A program made the position numbers and the translations under genes. Positions 44,517 to 56,478 of a stretch of 64,000 nucleotides of DNA are shown here, one piece after another. Position 1 is the first letter of the stretch. Each line of letters starts with the position of its first letter. The notes below the pieces were generated by a model, which ran no database searches, was not told where the DNA came from, and worked only from the letters and a program-made list of their open reading frames with translations. This DNA comes from CAVZCK01 sp963798805 (GTDB lineage Bacteria; Pseudomonadota; Alphaproteobacteria; Rhizobiales; Rhodomicrobiaceae): NCBI GenBank assembly GCA_963798805.1, contig CAWCVC010000010.1, positions 868,001-932,000 on the forward strand, written 5' to 3'.

Positions 44517-44900
44517 TCAGGCCAGACCGTCGGAGCTGTTGGCGAGGCAGATCAGCGTCTGCTGGCCGACGGCGCAGAGCGTCTCCTTGCCGCCGCTGAT
44601 GCCGTAAGCCTTGAGCTCGCAGACCGTTAGCGTGCGGCCCGCCTTGAGCACCTGTCCGACCGCACGCAGGAGATCGCCTCTCGCCGTACTGACCAGATTG
44701 ATCTTGAACTCGACGGTGAGAACCGAGCTGCCGGCCGGAAACAGCGAATAGGCCGCATAACCACCGGCGCTATCGGCCAGCGAGGAGGTCACGCCGGCAT
44801 GGAAGAAGCCGTGCTGCTGGGTGAGATCGGGCCGGAACGGCACTTCGAGGATGACCCGCCCAGGCTCGGCAAGCGTCATTGCCGCCCCCAGCGTCGCCAT
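44517..44900 (-). CDS. PaaI-family hot-dog thioesterase (start unclear)
   Basis: 127 aa from ATG 44900. The hot-dog core has QQHGFFHAGVTSSLADSAGGYAA, the HGG..GxLaD-type acyl-CoA thioesterase motif, and SVLTVEFKINLVSTARGD. Upstream in the same frame, codons to about 44990 read SSSSDPDWEAHIRGSFARQPF, which looks like the normal N-terminus, but no ATG, GTG or TTG precedes it. The start may have been lost or the protein may begin at 44900. Confidence 0.78.
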   Translation of the reverse strand: MATLGAAMTLAEPGRVILEVPFRPDLTQQHGFFHAGVTSSLADSAGGYAAYSLFPAGSSVLTVEFKINLVSTARGDLLRAVGQVLKAGRTLTVCELKAYGISGGKETLCAVGQQTLICLANSSDGLA

Positions 44901-45150
44901 GAATGGCTGGCGGGCGAAGCTGCCGCGGATGTGGGCTTCCCAATCGGGATCGGACGAACTCGAAGCGCTGTTGCATGAATGACGTCCTCAAAATGGGCCG
45001 TGATCCAAGCATATTGCCGCGTCTTGCGCCACAATGGCCATCTGGCTGATAAGCCGGAGCGCGCAATCGTGATCGGCGCCGCCTTTACCGACGGCCGCGA
45101 TGCGCCTACCTCAGAAGCGGAGCGCAAATCGCCAGCACAGCGGAGATGCC

Positions 45151-45852
45151 ATGACACTGAAATATGAGCGTGCCCTGATCGTCGGCGCGGGAAGCGGCCT
45201 CAGCGCCTCGATCGCGCGGACCTTCGCCGGCGCCGGGCTGAAGATCGGACTCGCTGCGCGGAATGCGGAGAGGCTGAAGCTGTTGGCCGGTGAGACAGGT
45301 GCAGCGGTCGAGGCCTGCGACGCGTCACAGCCGGATCAGGTCGACAAGCTGTTCAGCGCGATGGAAGCCAAGCTCGGCGGCGCGCCGGACGTCGTGGTCT
45401 ATAATCCGAGCGCGCGGGTGCGCGGCCCCTTCGTCGAGCTCGACCGCGCCGCCGTCGCCAATGCGCTGACCGTCACAGCCTATGGCGGCTTCCTGGTGGC
45501 GCAGGCTTTCGCCAGGCGCGCTCTGCCAAAGAAGCACGGTGCGATGCTGTTCACCGGCGCGTCGGCGAGCGTGAAGGGCTATGCCAATTCCGCGCCCTTC
45601 GCCATGGGCAAATTCGCCCTGCGCGGCCTCGCGCAGAGCATGGCGCGTGAGCTTCACCCGCACGGCATCCACGTTGCGCATTTCGTCATCGACGGCGGCA
45701 TCCGCAGTCCCGACCGCACCGAGCCGGCGGATGCGCCGGACAGCATGCTCGATCCCGACGCCATCGCGCGCAGCTATCTCTATGTGCTGCAGCAGGACCG
45801 CAGCGCCTGGAGCTGGGAAATCGAGCTAAGGCCGTGGGTGGAGCGGTTTTAG
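45151..45852 (+). CDS. Short-chain dehydrogenase/reductase family protein
   Basis: 233 aa from MTLKYERALIVGAGSGLSAS; GGAG precedes the ATG. The Rossmann loop is VGAGSGLSASIA and a VYNPSARVRGPF segment follows. The usual catalytic YxxxK is replaced: GASASVKGYANSAPFAMGKFALRG has Phe at the Tyr position with Lys kept. This non-canonical form recurs in a group of SDRs of unknown substrate; activity is uncertain. Confidence 0.83.
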   Translation: MTLKYERALIVGAGSGLSASIARTFAGAGLKIGLAARNAERLKLLAGETGAAVEACDASQPDQVDKLFSAMEAKLGGAPDVVVYNPSARVRGPFVELDRAAVANALTVTAYGGFLVAQAFARRALPKKHGAMLFTGASASVKGYANSAPFAMGKFALRGLAQSMARELHPHGIHVAHFVIDGGIRSPDRTEPADAPDSMLDPDAIARSYLYVLQQDRSAWSWEIELRPWVERF

Positions 45853-45919
45853 TGGGAGCTGCCGCGGCTGGATATTTTGACGTCGCCCGGGCGGGCCGGT
45901 GCAGCGAAAACAGGATGGC

Positions 45920-46270
45920 TTAGCGCTTTAGCCGAATGAGAATGTCATCCGGCAGCGCGACGGGCTTGCCGTGCGGCGTAGTCTCGAAGGCATTGCGCCA
46001 AGCTTCCGTGAGTCCGGCCAGCGCATCGGGCGTGCCGCAGCCCTTCTCGGCCATGATGCGCTCCAGCGCCTCGACCCAGTTGCGCCAGTAAAGCGTCGCC
46101 TCGGAAACATCGGCGGCGCCTGCATTCTGCTTCGCCACCTCCACGAAGACCCGCGTCCACTCCGGCCAGGTGAACATCCCTTGCTCCGACATATGTACGG
46201 CAAGCGCGAAGGCTTTCGCCTGCCATGGCTCCTCGAACGGCGCCTCGTTCTCGCGATCAGGCCGGCTCAA
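45920..46270 (-). CDS. Nitrile hydratase accessory protein
   Basis: 116 aa from a TTG that overlaps the end of the beta-subunit gene by 14 bp. PFEEPWQAKAFALAVHMSEQGMFTWPEW is the family's N-terminal block (residues ~11-38, like the beta-subunit N-terminus), and TLYWRNWVEALERIM follows. Such activators carry cobalt or help exchange alpha subunits during maturation. Last gene of the operon. Confidence 0.9.
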   Translation of the reverse strand: MSRPDRENEAPFEEPWQAKAFALAVHMSEQGMFTWPEWTRVFVEVAKQNAGAADVSEATLYWRNWVEALERIMAEKGCGTPDALAGLTEAWRNAFETTPHGKPVALPDDILIRLKR

Positions 46271-46916
46271 GATGCGGCTCCCAAAGATCCATCGTCACGC
46301 TCTGGCGCGGATCGCCCTGCGGGCCCCACAGCTCAGTGGCGGTAAAGCGCACCGCATAGAGGGGCTCGGCGCCCGCGTTCTTCTGATGCGCGTTCGCATC
46401 GGCGAAGACATGCGCGCCCTGATAGCGCACGATCTCACCGAGCTTGCCGCGGGCATAGCGGGGAAGGCGCGTATGCGTCGGCGGGTTGATGTTGCGCGCC
46501 CGCACGCGGTCGCCGGACTTGAAGCGCGGCTCCCGATCGATCTTGCGCTCCACCGGCGCGCCGCGCCGGAGCCCGTCGGCGACCATGTCGGCGCGCAAAG
46601 CCGGCGTCATGCGCGGCAATGCCGGATCGGGCCGGCCGGAGCGCAACTCCTCCTCGGTGATCGGCCCATATTGCAGCGCCAATCGGGTGAGCGCGGCGAT
46701 CCAGCGCTCGTAATAGGTGAGCGTGATCATCTCCTTCGGCGTCAGACTTTCGCGTGCGAAGCGGGACTCATCGAGCGACCATTTGCCGGACGCGCTCGTG
46801 GCGAGGGTGAGCGCCATCGCCCGCTTGTGCCATTCGGCATGGAAGATCGGCTTCTCCGCCTCGGGAATGACCGGGCCGAAGCCGTGCATGCCGCCGACAT
46901 CGTGCAGGCCGTTCAT
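46257..46916 (-). CDS. nthB: Nitrile hydratase beta subunit
   Basis: 219 aa. It starts MNGLHDVGGMHGFGPVIPEA, the invariant N-terminus, and has PRYARGKLGEIVRYQGAHVF and a C-terminal SH3-like barrel ending in WGPQGDPRQSVTMDLWEPHL. Two Arg residues of this subunit stabilise the oxidised cysteines of the alpha subunit. It overlaps nthA by 4 bp (ATGA). Confidence 0.95.
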   Translation of the reverse strand: MNGLHDVGGMHGFGPVIPEAEKPIFHAEWHKRAMALTLATSASGKWSLDESRFARESLTPKEMITLTYYERWIAALTRLALQYGPITEEELRSGRPDPALPRMTPALRADMVADGLRRGAPVERKIDREPRFKSGDRVRARNINPPTHTRLPRYARGKLGEIVRYQGAHVFADANAHQKNAGAEPLYAVRFTATELWGPQGDPRQSVTMDLWEPHLEPA

Positions 46917-47584
46917 GACGCCACCTCCTTGGCGAGCCCGGCGCCGATCATCGAATCGCGCGTCACCAGCCCGGCCAGCTCATCGGCGCTCATGCCCTCG
47001 CTGCCGGCGGGCCGCTCGGGGATGACAAGATAGCGGACCTCGGAGGTGCTGTCCCAGACGCGGATCTCCTTCTCGGGCGGGATCTCGACGCCGAACTCGC
47101 GCAGCACGCCGCGCGGATCGATCACCGCGCGCGAGCGATAAGCGAACGATTTGTACCAAGTCGGCGGCACACCCAGCACCGGCCAGGGATAGCAACTGCA
47201 CAGCGTGCAGACGACGAGATTGTGCACGTCCGGCGTGTTCTCGACTGCGACCAGATGCTCGCCCTGGCGGCCGCCATAGCCCATTTCTGCGATGGCAGCG
47301 GTGGCGTCGGCGCGCATACGCTCCAGATAGGCCGGATCGGTCCAGGCGCGGGCGACGACGCGGGCGCCGTTGCGAGGGCCGATCTTGGTCTCATAGATCT
47401 CGATGATCTCGTCGAGCGCCGCCGGATCGACGAGGCCCTTGGCAACCAGCAGCGTCTCCAGCGCCCGCACCCTCAGATCGGGATCGGAAGGGACGTGATG
47501 GTGGTCATGCCCATGGTCGTGATCGTGCCCGCCCTCATGGCTGTGGCCGTGATGGTCGTGATCGTGGTGATCGTCATGCGCCAT
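46913..47584 (-). CDS. nthA: Nitrile hydratase alpha subunit, cobalt type, with His-rich N-terminus
   Basis: Hydrates nitriles to amides. 223 aa from ATG 47584 (GGAG upstream). The metal site is VCTLCSCYPW; Thr at the second position marks the Co(III) class (Ser in iron enzymes). The first ~30 residues hold 15 His interspersed with Asp and Gly, unlike most NthA proteins, and resemble the metal-binding tails of nickel or cobalt chaperones. A role in cobalt capture is inferred. Order: CMD-like gene, nthA, nthB, activator. Confidence 0.95.
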   Translation of the reverse strand: MAHDDHHDHDHHGHSHEGGHDHDHGHDHHHVPSDPDLRVRALETLLVAKGLVDPAALDEIIEIYETKIGPRNGARVVARAWTDPAYLERMRADATAAIAEMGYGGRQGEHLVAVENTPDVHNLVVCTLCSCYPWPVLGVPPTWYKSFAYRSRAVIDPRGVLREFGVEIPPEKEIRVWDSTSEVRYLVIPERPAGSEGMSADELAGLVTRDSMIGAGLAKEVAS

Positions 47585-47586
47585 GG

Positions 47587-48183
47587 TCAACTCCTGCGCG
47601 CCGCATCAGCCGAGATGCGGCCCAAACCATAAAATTCGTCATTCGGCCGCATCGAGGTGAAATTCGCCAGCCGGTTGCTGAGGCCGAACAGCGCGGTTAT
47701 CGCGGCGATGTCCCAGATATCCTCATCGCTGAAGCCATGGCCGCGCAAGGCCTGGAAATCCTGATCGCCGACGGCGCGGGAGTCCGTCGTCACCTTCAGC
47801 GCGAAATCCAGCATCGCCTTCTGCCGCGGCGTGATATCCGCCTTGCGGTAGTTGATCGCCACCTGATCGGCGACGAGCGGGTTCTTGGCGCGGATGCGCA
47901 GGATCGCGCCATGAGCGATGACGCAATATTGGCAATCGTTCTCGGCCGAGGTCGCCACCACGATCATCTCGCGCTCGGCCTTCGAAAGCCCGCTGTCGCG
48001 TTCCATCAGCGCGTCGTGATAGGCGAAAAAGGCGCGGAACTCGTCCGGCCGGTGCGCCAGGGCGAGAAACACATTCGGCACGAAGCCGGATTTTTCCTGC
48101 ACCGCCACGATCCGCTCGCGGAGGTCGGCGGGAAGCGCATCGAGCGCCGGCACGGGATAGCGGCTGACAGGCGGCGCGCTCAT
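47587..48183 (-). CDS. Carboxymuconolactone decarboxylase-like (peroxidase-related) protein
   Basis: 198 aa from MSAPPVSRYPVPALDAL, with GGAGG before the ATG. The AhpD-like motif is SAENDCQYCVIAHGAI, CxxC plus His, as in alkylhydroperoxidase-type enzymes. It ends 2 bp before nthA, so it is first in the nitrile hydratase operon. A redox role, such as cysteine oxidation state or oxidant defence, is a guess from family and place. Confidence 0.85.
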   Translation of the reverse strand: MSAPPVSRYPVPALDALPADLRERIVAVQEKSGFVPNVFLALAHRPDEFRAFFAYHDALMERDSGLSKAEREMIVVATSAENDCQYCVIAHGAILRIRAKNPLVADQVAINYRKADITPRQKAMLDFALKVTTDSRAVGDQDFQALRGHGFSDEDIWDIAAITALFGLSNRLANFTSMRPNDEFYGLGRISADAARRS

Positions 48184-48325
48184 ATTCGTTCCTCCATCTC
48201 TGCCTTTCGCCACGTTGCGGCTCGGGCAATGGCTTTTCGTGAAGCTTACGCGGGGCATATGCCTTGCGGCAAGCCCGCCGTCTCGCCCCGTGCCGCCACT
48301 GCGCGCTTCATGTTACGATCGGCGG

Positions 48326-49003
48326 ATGTGCGGCCGCTTCACGCAACTGACCGAAACCCTGCCCGGCCTTGAGGTCGAGGTCTCCGACGAGCCGGAGGAC
48401 CAGGCCGCGCGGCAGCTCCGGCGCTATAATGGCGCGCCCTCGCAGGATTTCTGGGTCATCCGCCAACACCCGGAGACCGGCCGCTATCACAGCAACCGGC
48501 TCATCTGGGGGCTGATCCCGCATTGGGTGAAGGAGGGGGATGGCGGGCGCAGGCCGATCAACGCCAAATCCGAGACGATTTCGCGCCTGCCGAGCTTCCG
48601 CACCGGCTACGCCAAGCGCCGCTGCATCATTCCTGTCGACAATTTCTTCGAATGGCGCAAAAAAGAGCCGCCGAAACAGCCCTTCGCCATCGGCATGAAG
48701 GACGGCTCGCCATTCGGCCTTGCCGGAATCTGGGAGAACTGGCGGCATCCAGAGACCGGCAATTTCATCCGCAGCTTCTGCATTCTCACCTGTCCCGCCA
48801 ACGAGCTTATCGGGACGATCCACGACCGCATGCCTGTGATCCTGCCGCCGGAAGCCTATAAACGCTGGCTCTCACCGATCGAGCCCGATCCGAGCGACCT
48901 CCTTGTGTCATTTCCTTCGGAGGAGATGCGGATGTGGCCGATCTCGACCCGGGTCAACTCTCCCAAGAATGAAGACCCCGGGATTCTCGACCCGCTCGAA
49001 TAA
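48326..49003 (+). CDS. SRAP-domain protein (YedK/HMCES family)
   Basis: 225 aa. MCGRFTQ: Cys2, exposed after Met removal, forms a thiazolidine crosslink with abasic sites in single-stranded DNA. Also INAKSETISRLPSF (Asn/Arg), IIPVDNFFEWRK (Glu) and TIHDRMPVIL (His), the full active-site set. It shields abasic sites at forks. Divergent from the nitrile hydratase operon. Confidence 0.93.
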   Translation: MCGRFTQLTETLPGLEVEVSDEPEDQAARQLRRYNGAPSQDFWVIRQHPETGRYHSNRLIWGLIPHWVKEGDGGRRPINAKSETISRLPSFRTGYAKRRCIIPVDNFFEWRKKEPPKQPFAIGMKDGSPFGLAGIWENWRHPETGNFIRSFCILTCPANELIGTIHDRMPVILPPEAYKRWLSPIEPDPSDLLVSFPSEEMRMWPISTRVNSPKNEDPGILDPLE

Positions 49004-49162
49004 CGATTGTTACGGATCGCGTTGCACAAGTTTTCAGCAGATTTTGATTGGTAACGGGCTAAGCCCATTAGACAAGTTATGAAAACTCAGGTTTGATTGC
49101 GCGGACCCGAAGCACGATCGTCTTCAGCCGATAGGCAATAAGTCCGGCTCCCGCGAGGTGAA

Positions 49163-49708
49163 ATGCGAAAGGCAAAAAAAATGACTCAGGACACCGACGA
49201 CCGCCAGGACCGCCGGATTGTCTCCTCAAGGCATCTTGCGACAGAAAAAGGCTGGCAGCTTTCCGAATATGAATATGGGCTGATCATGGCCTACAACGCT
49301 TTCAGCCGCTGGATGATCCGCTGCATGGCGGCGGCCGGAAACCAGGAAATGAGCCCGCTCGACATTCTCGTGCTCCACCACGTCAATCACCGTGACCGCC
49401 AGAAGCGCCTCGCCGATATCGCCTTTCTGCTCAATGTCGAGGATGTGCATACGGTGAACTATTCGCTGAAGAAGTTGGTCAAGGCCAAGCTGATCGTCGG
49501 CGAGCGCAGTGGCAAGGAAATCTTCTACAGCACCACCAATGCCGGCGTGGCGCTGTGCAACGCCTATCGCGACGTGCGCGAGGAGTGCCTCGTCGAAAGC
49601 CTAAAGGCGCTCGACTTCAAGCCCGACGAGCTCCGGCATGTCGCCGCCATGCTGCGCACCCTCTCCGGCTATTACGACCAGGCCTCGCGCGCGGCGGCCT
49701 CGCTCTGA
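49163..49708 (+). CDS. MarR-type winged-helix regulator
   Basis: 181 aa. A winged helix spans about residues 60-130 (MSPLDILVLHHVNHRDRQKRLADIAFLLNVEDVHTVNYSL, in short blocks) with a wing at GERSGKEIFYSTT. The GAGG before ATG 49163 favours this start over 49181. Convergent with the TRAP operon, 23 bp apart, and the most likely local regulator of it. Confidence 0.8.
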   Translation: MRKAKKMTQDTDDRQDRRIVSSRHLATEKGWQLSEYEYGLIMAYNAFSRWMIRCMAAAGNQEMSPLDILVLHHVNHRDRQKRLADIAFLLNVEDVHTVNYSLKKLVKAKLIVGERSGKEIFYSTTNAGVALCNAYRDVREECLVESLKALDFKPDELRHVAAMLRTLSGYYDQASRAAASL

Positions 49709-49731
49709 AACCGCCGCGGCGCAATGCATGC

Positions 49732-51033
49732 TCATGAGCCCATGAGGCCGGGCAGCAGCGTCACCACCGTGGGCACCAGGGTGATGATGACGATCGCGAG
49801 CATCAGGAGGAAAAAGAACGGCATCGAGGCGGAGGCGATCTTGATGATGTTGTCGCCGGTCAGCCCCTGAATGACGAACAGGTTGAAGCCGACAGGCGGC
49901 GTGATCTGCGCCATCTCCACCACCAGCACGAGATAAATGCCGAACCAGAGCGGATCGATATGCGCTGCCTGGATCATCGGCATGATGATCGAGGTGGTCA
50001 GGACGACAATGGAGATGCCGTCGAGGAAGCAGCCGAGAAGGATGTAGAACACTGTCAAGGCGGCCAGCAGCATGTAAGGCGAAAGCCCGAGCGATCCGAT
50101 CCAGGCGGCGAGGTCGCGCGGCAGGCCGGTGAAGCCCATGGCCACGGTGAGAAAGGCGGCGCCCGCCAGGATCAGCGCGATCATGCATGAGGTGACGGTG
50201 CCGCTCATCACGCTGTCAACGAAGGAGCCCCAGGTGAGGCCGCCAGTCAGCGCGGCGAGCAGCAGCGACAGGAGAACGCCGACGGCAGCGGCGTCGGTCG
50301 GCGAGGCGATCCCCGTATAGATGCTGGCGATGACGCCGACGATCACGCCGACCACCGGCAGAAGACGTCCCGACGCGCGGATTTTCTCGCCGAAGCTCAT
50401 GCCCCCGGCCTCATTCGGGATCAGCTCGGGATGGCGCCAGGCCCGAAAGGCGACATAGAGCGCGAAGATCGACATCAGCATCAGCCCCGGCAGCACGCCG
50501 GCGATGAACAGCCTCGCGATCGACTGCTCCGTGGCGACGCCGTAGACAATCAGCACGATCGACGGCGGAATGAGCAGGCCCAGCGTCGCGGAGCCGGCAA
50601 GCGTGCCGAGCACGAGGTCCCTCGGATAGCCGCGCCCGGTCAGCTCCGGGATGGTCATCTTGCCGATGGTCGCCGCCGTCGCCGCCGAGGAGCCGCTCAC
50701 CGCGGCGAAGATGGCGCAGCCGAGCACGTTGACGTGCAGAAGGCGCCCGGGCCAGCGGCTGAGCCATGGCGACAGCCCCGTGAACAGATCGCGCGAGAGG
50801 TTGGTTCTGAGTAGGATTTCGCCCATCAGGATGAACAAGGGCAGCGCGGCGAGCGAATAGCTGTTGCTGGCGCCCCAGACGGTCGTTGCGAAGACCGGCC
50901 CGATCGGAGCCGAGGAATAGATGCCGATCGCCGCGACGCCGACCAGGATCAGGGCAAACGCCACCCAGACGCCAGCCGCGAGAAAAATGAACAGCAGGAC
51001 GAGCAGTCCGCCGGATAAAGCAATCTCGTGCAT
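49732..51033 (-). CDS. dctM: TRAP transporter large permease
   Basis: 433 aa with about 12-13 membrane helices, DctM family. Na+-driven uptake of an acid delivered by the binding protein. Segments include FILMGEILLRTNLS, AAVSGSSAATAATIGKMTIPEL and GVIVGVIASIYTGIASPTDAAAVG, the typical large-subunit motif. Third gene of the dctP-dctQ-dctM order, 14 bp after dctQ. Confidence 0.94.
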   Translation of the reverse strand: MHEIALSGGLLVLLFIFLAAGVWVAFALILVGVAAIGIYSSAPIGPVFATTVWGASNSYSLAALPLFILMGEILLRTNLSRDLFTGLSPWLSRWPGRLLHVNVLGCAIFAAVSGSSAATAATIGKMTIPELTGRGYPRDLVLGTLAGSATLGLLIPPSIVLIVYGVATEQSIARLFIAGVLPGLMLMSIFALYVAFRAWRHPELIPNEAGGMSFGEKIRASGRLLPVVGVIVGVIASIYTGIASPTDAAAVGVLLSLLLAALTGGLTWGSFVDSVMSGTVTSCMIALILAGAAFLTVAMGFTGLPRDLAAWIGSLGLSPYMLLAALTVFYILLGCFLDGISIVVLTTSIIMPMIQAAHIDPLWFGIYLVLVVEMAQITPPVGFNLFVIQGLTGDNIIKIASASMPFFFLLMLAIVIITLVPTVVTLLPGLMGS

Positions 51034-51047
51034 TTTCTCCCCCTTGC

Positions 51048-51572
51048 CTACTCGCTGCCCTGCAATTCAGGCAGCAGCTTTCCTTCGCTGAGACCGCTTG
51101 CAAGCAGATCGGCGAAGGCGATGGTCAGAATGACGAGCCCGATGGTCAGCGAAAGCTGCGGGATCCAGATCGGGATGGCGAGAATGCCGGGGGATTTGTC
51201 GTCGAAGCGGAAGCTGTCATAGTTGAGCCTCGCCATGTAATAGGCGGCTCCGCCGCTGATCAGCAGGCAGACCGCCAGCGAGAGCATGTCGGCGAGGTAG
51301 CGCGTCCGCCCGCCGATCATGGAGAGGAACAGCGTCACGCGGATATGCCCGCCCCGCCTCAGCGTATAGGCGAGGGCGAGAAACGACGCGGCGGCGAGAA
51401 AATACCCCGAGAGGTCGGCATAGGATGGGATCGTCAGATTGACGTCGAAAATCCTCAGCCTCGTGATGATGTTGAAAATGACCTGCAGCGAGACAACGCC
51501 GCAGATCAGGAGGACCGAGATCGCCGCGAGCGCGCCGCTCACCTGATACAGCCGGTCTAGAAAATATCGCAT
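51048..51572 (-). CDS. dctQ: TRAP transporter small permease
   Basis: 174 aa with four membrane helices, starting MRYFLDRLYQVSGALAAISV. RRGGHIRVTLFLS is the conserved R.GGHI.V segment of DctQ. Bridges the binding protein and DctM. Longer in-frame starts add a hydrophilic tail without ribosome site. Confidence 0.92.
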   Translation of the reverse strand: MRYFLDRLYQVSGALAAISVLLICGVVSLQVIFNIITRLRIFDVNLTIPSYADLSGYFLAAASFLALAYTLRRGGHIRVTLFLSMIGGRTRYLADMLSLAVCLLISGGAAYYMARLNYDSFRFDDKSPGILAIPIWIPQLSLTIGLVILTIAFADLLASGLSEGKLLPELQGSE

Positions 51573-51639
51573 GGCCCGTCCCCATATGGTCCCCGGTCCG
51601 GGAGCCGTCTTTAGGGACGGGCTCGCTGCCGGCCTGCCT

Positions 51640-52614
51640 TTACTTCTGATAAGCGGCAACGACTTCCTTGGCGGCTTCGCTGGCCGTCTCGGCCCATTTC
51701 TTCTGCATATCCGTGCCGATCTTCTTCAGCCCGGACATCAGCTTGTCGGACGGCTCGACCACGGTCATGCCGTTATCCTTCAGCTCCTTGGTCTTCTGCT
51801 CGGCCTCCTTCTGGCTCATTTCCCAGCCGCGCTTTTCGGCGGTCTCGGCGGCGGCGAGAACGGCCTTGCGCGTCGCCTCGTCGAGGCCCTCGAACGCCGC
51901 CTTGTTCACGACGACGATGTTCTTCGGGATCCAGGCGTTGATCGGCGTGTAGAATTTGACGAAATCCCAGGCCTTGGTATTGGCGCCCGTCGATGGCGAG
52001 GTGATCATCCCCGCAATCTGTCCGGTGGTGAAGGCCTGCGGGATGTCCGGTACTTCGACCTGCACCGGCGCGGCGCCGGCCAGATTGGCGAACAGCTCGA
52101 GCGTCTTGTTGTACGAGCGGAACTTCATACCGCGCAGATCGTCGACCGTCTTCACCTCGGTCTTGGTGTAGAGCCCCTGAGGCGGCCACGGCACCGAGAA
52201 CAGCGGAACCAGATTCTGCTTGGCGAGCGCTTTGATCACGGCGGGCTTCTGCACGTCCCAGAGCTTGCGCGCCTCGTCATAGGTGGTGACCAGGAAGGGC
52301 TGCGAGTCGATGCCGTAAAGCGCGTCCTCATTGGTGATCAGCGACAAGAGGAACTCGCCGATCGGCACCTGGCCGCTCCGAACCGCATTCTTGATTTCCG
52401 GGTGTTTGAACAGCGAGCCGGCCGAATGGACGGTGATCTTCAGCTTGCCGCCGGTCGCCTTGGCAACGTCGTCGGCGAACATCTTGATGTTCTGGGTGTG
52501 GAACGTCGCATCCGGATATGGCGTCGGCATGTTCCAGTCGTCGGCCATCGCCGGCGATGCCAAGGCCACGGCCGCAAATGCGCCCGCCGCCACCGTCACG
52601 AGTTTCTGGAGCAT
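51640..52614 (-). CDS. dctP: TRAP transporter substrate-binding protein
   Basis: 324 aa with signal peptide (MLQKLVTVAAGAFAAVALASP, cut after AMA); GGAGGGG upstream. DctP-fold marks: FADDVAKATGGKLKITVH, DDLRGMKFRSYNKTLELFA (with the carboxylate-binding Arg) and a following GAAPVQVEVPDIPQAF. An organic acid ligand is expected. Divergent from the oxoprolinase gene, whose product may process the imported acid. Confidence 0.93.
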   Translation of the reverse strand: MLQKLVTVAAGAFAAVALASPAMADDWNMPTPYPDATFHTQNIKMFADDVAKATGGKLKITVHSAGSLFKHPEIKNAVRSGQVPIGEFLLSLITNEDALYGIDSQPFLVTTYDEARKLWDVQKPAVIKALAKQNLVPLFSVPWPPQGLYTKTEVKTVDDLRGMKFRSYNKTLELFANLAGAAPVQVEVPDIPQAFTTGQIAGMITSPSTGANTKAWDFVKFYTPINAWIPKNIVVVNKAAFEGLDEATRKAVLAAAETAEKRGWEMSQKEAEQKTKELKDNGMTVVEPSDKLMSGLKKIGTDMQKKWAETASEAAKEVVAAYQK

Positions 52615-52655
52615 GTCCTGCCCCTCCTTCCAATTTTGAGTCGAAACACAGACGT

Positions 52656-52678
52656 AACGTTGACATTTTGTCATCGTT
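52656..52678. promoter_or_regulatory. 23-bp palindrome in the dctP/oxoprolinase divergent promoter region
   Basis: AACGTTGACA, TTT, TGTCATCGTT: the arms match at 9 of 10 positions and the inner TGACA-TTT-TGTCA is perfect. It lies 42 bp before dctP and 101 bp before the oxoprolinase start and includes a TTGACA that could be a -35 box. Candidate operator for both directions. Confidence 0.6.
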
Positions 52679-52778
52679 CTGCCAATTTAGCAAGAGGTTT
52701 TGAATCTAGACACACTTTTCCACTCCTCCGGGGGGACCGGCGCGCAAAGCGCGACCTACCTTATGAAGGGAATTCTCG

Positions 52779-56387
<3,609 letters not shown>

Positions 56388-56441
56388 CGCGGGCTGGAAC
56401 GCCGCGCCATAGCTGATTGATTTTACGACTCCTCTGCCACA

Positions 56442-56466
56442 GGCGGCCTCTCGGGCCGCCTTTTTT
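56442..56466 (+). terminator. Rho-independent terminator of the oxoprolinase gene
   Basis: GGCGGCC, short loop, GGGCCGCC, then six T. 54 bp after the stop. Confidence 0.92.
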
Positions 56467-56478
56467 CTGCGGCCGGGC

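Noticed and set aside
49029..49087. 8-bp inverted repeat AGTTTTCA/TGAAAACT upstream of the MarR gene
   Set aside because: Short arms 43 bp apart in AT-rich promoter DNA are expected by chance; too weak to call an operator.
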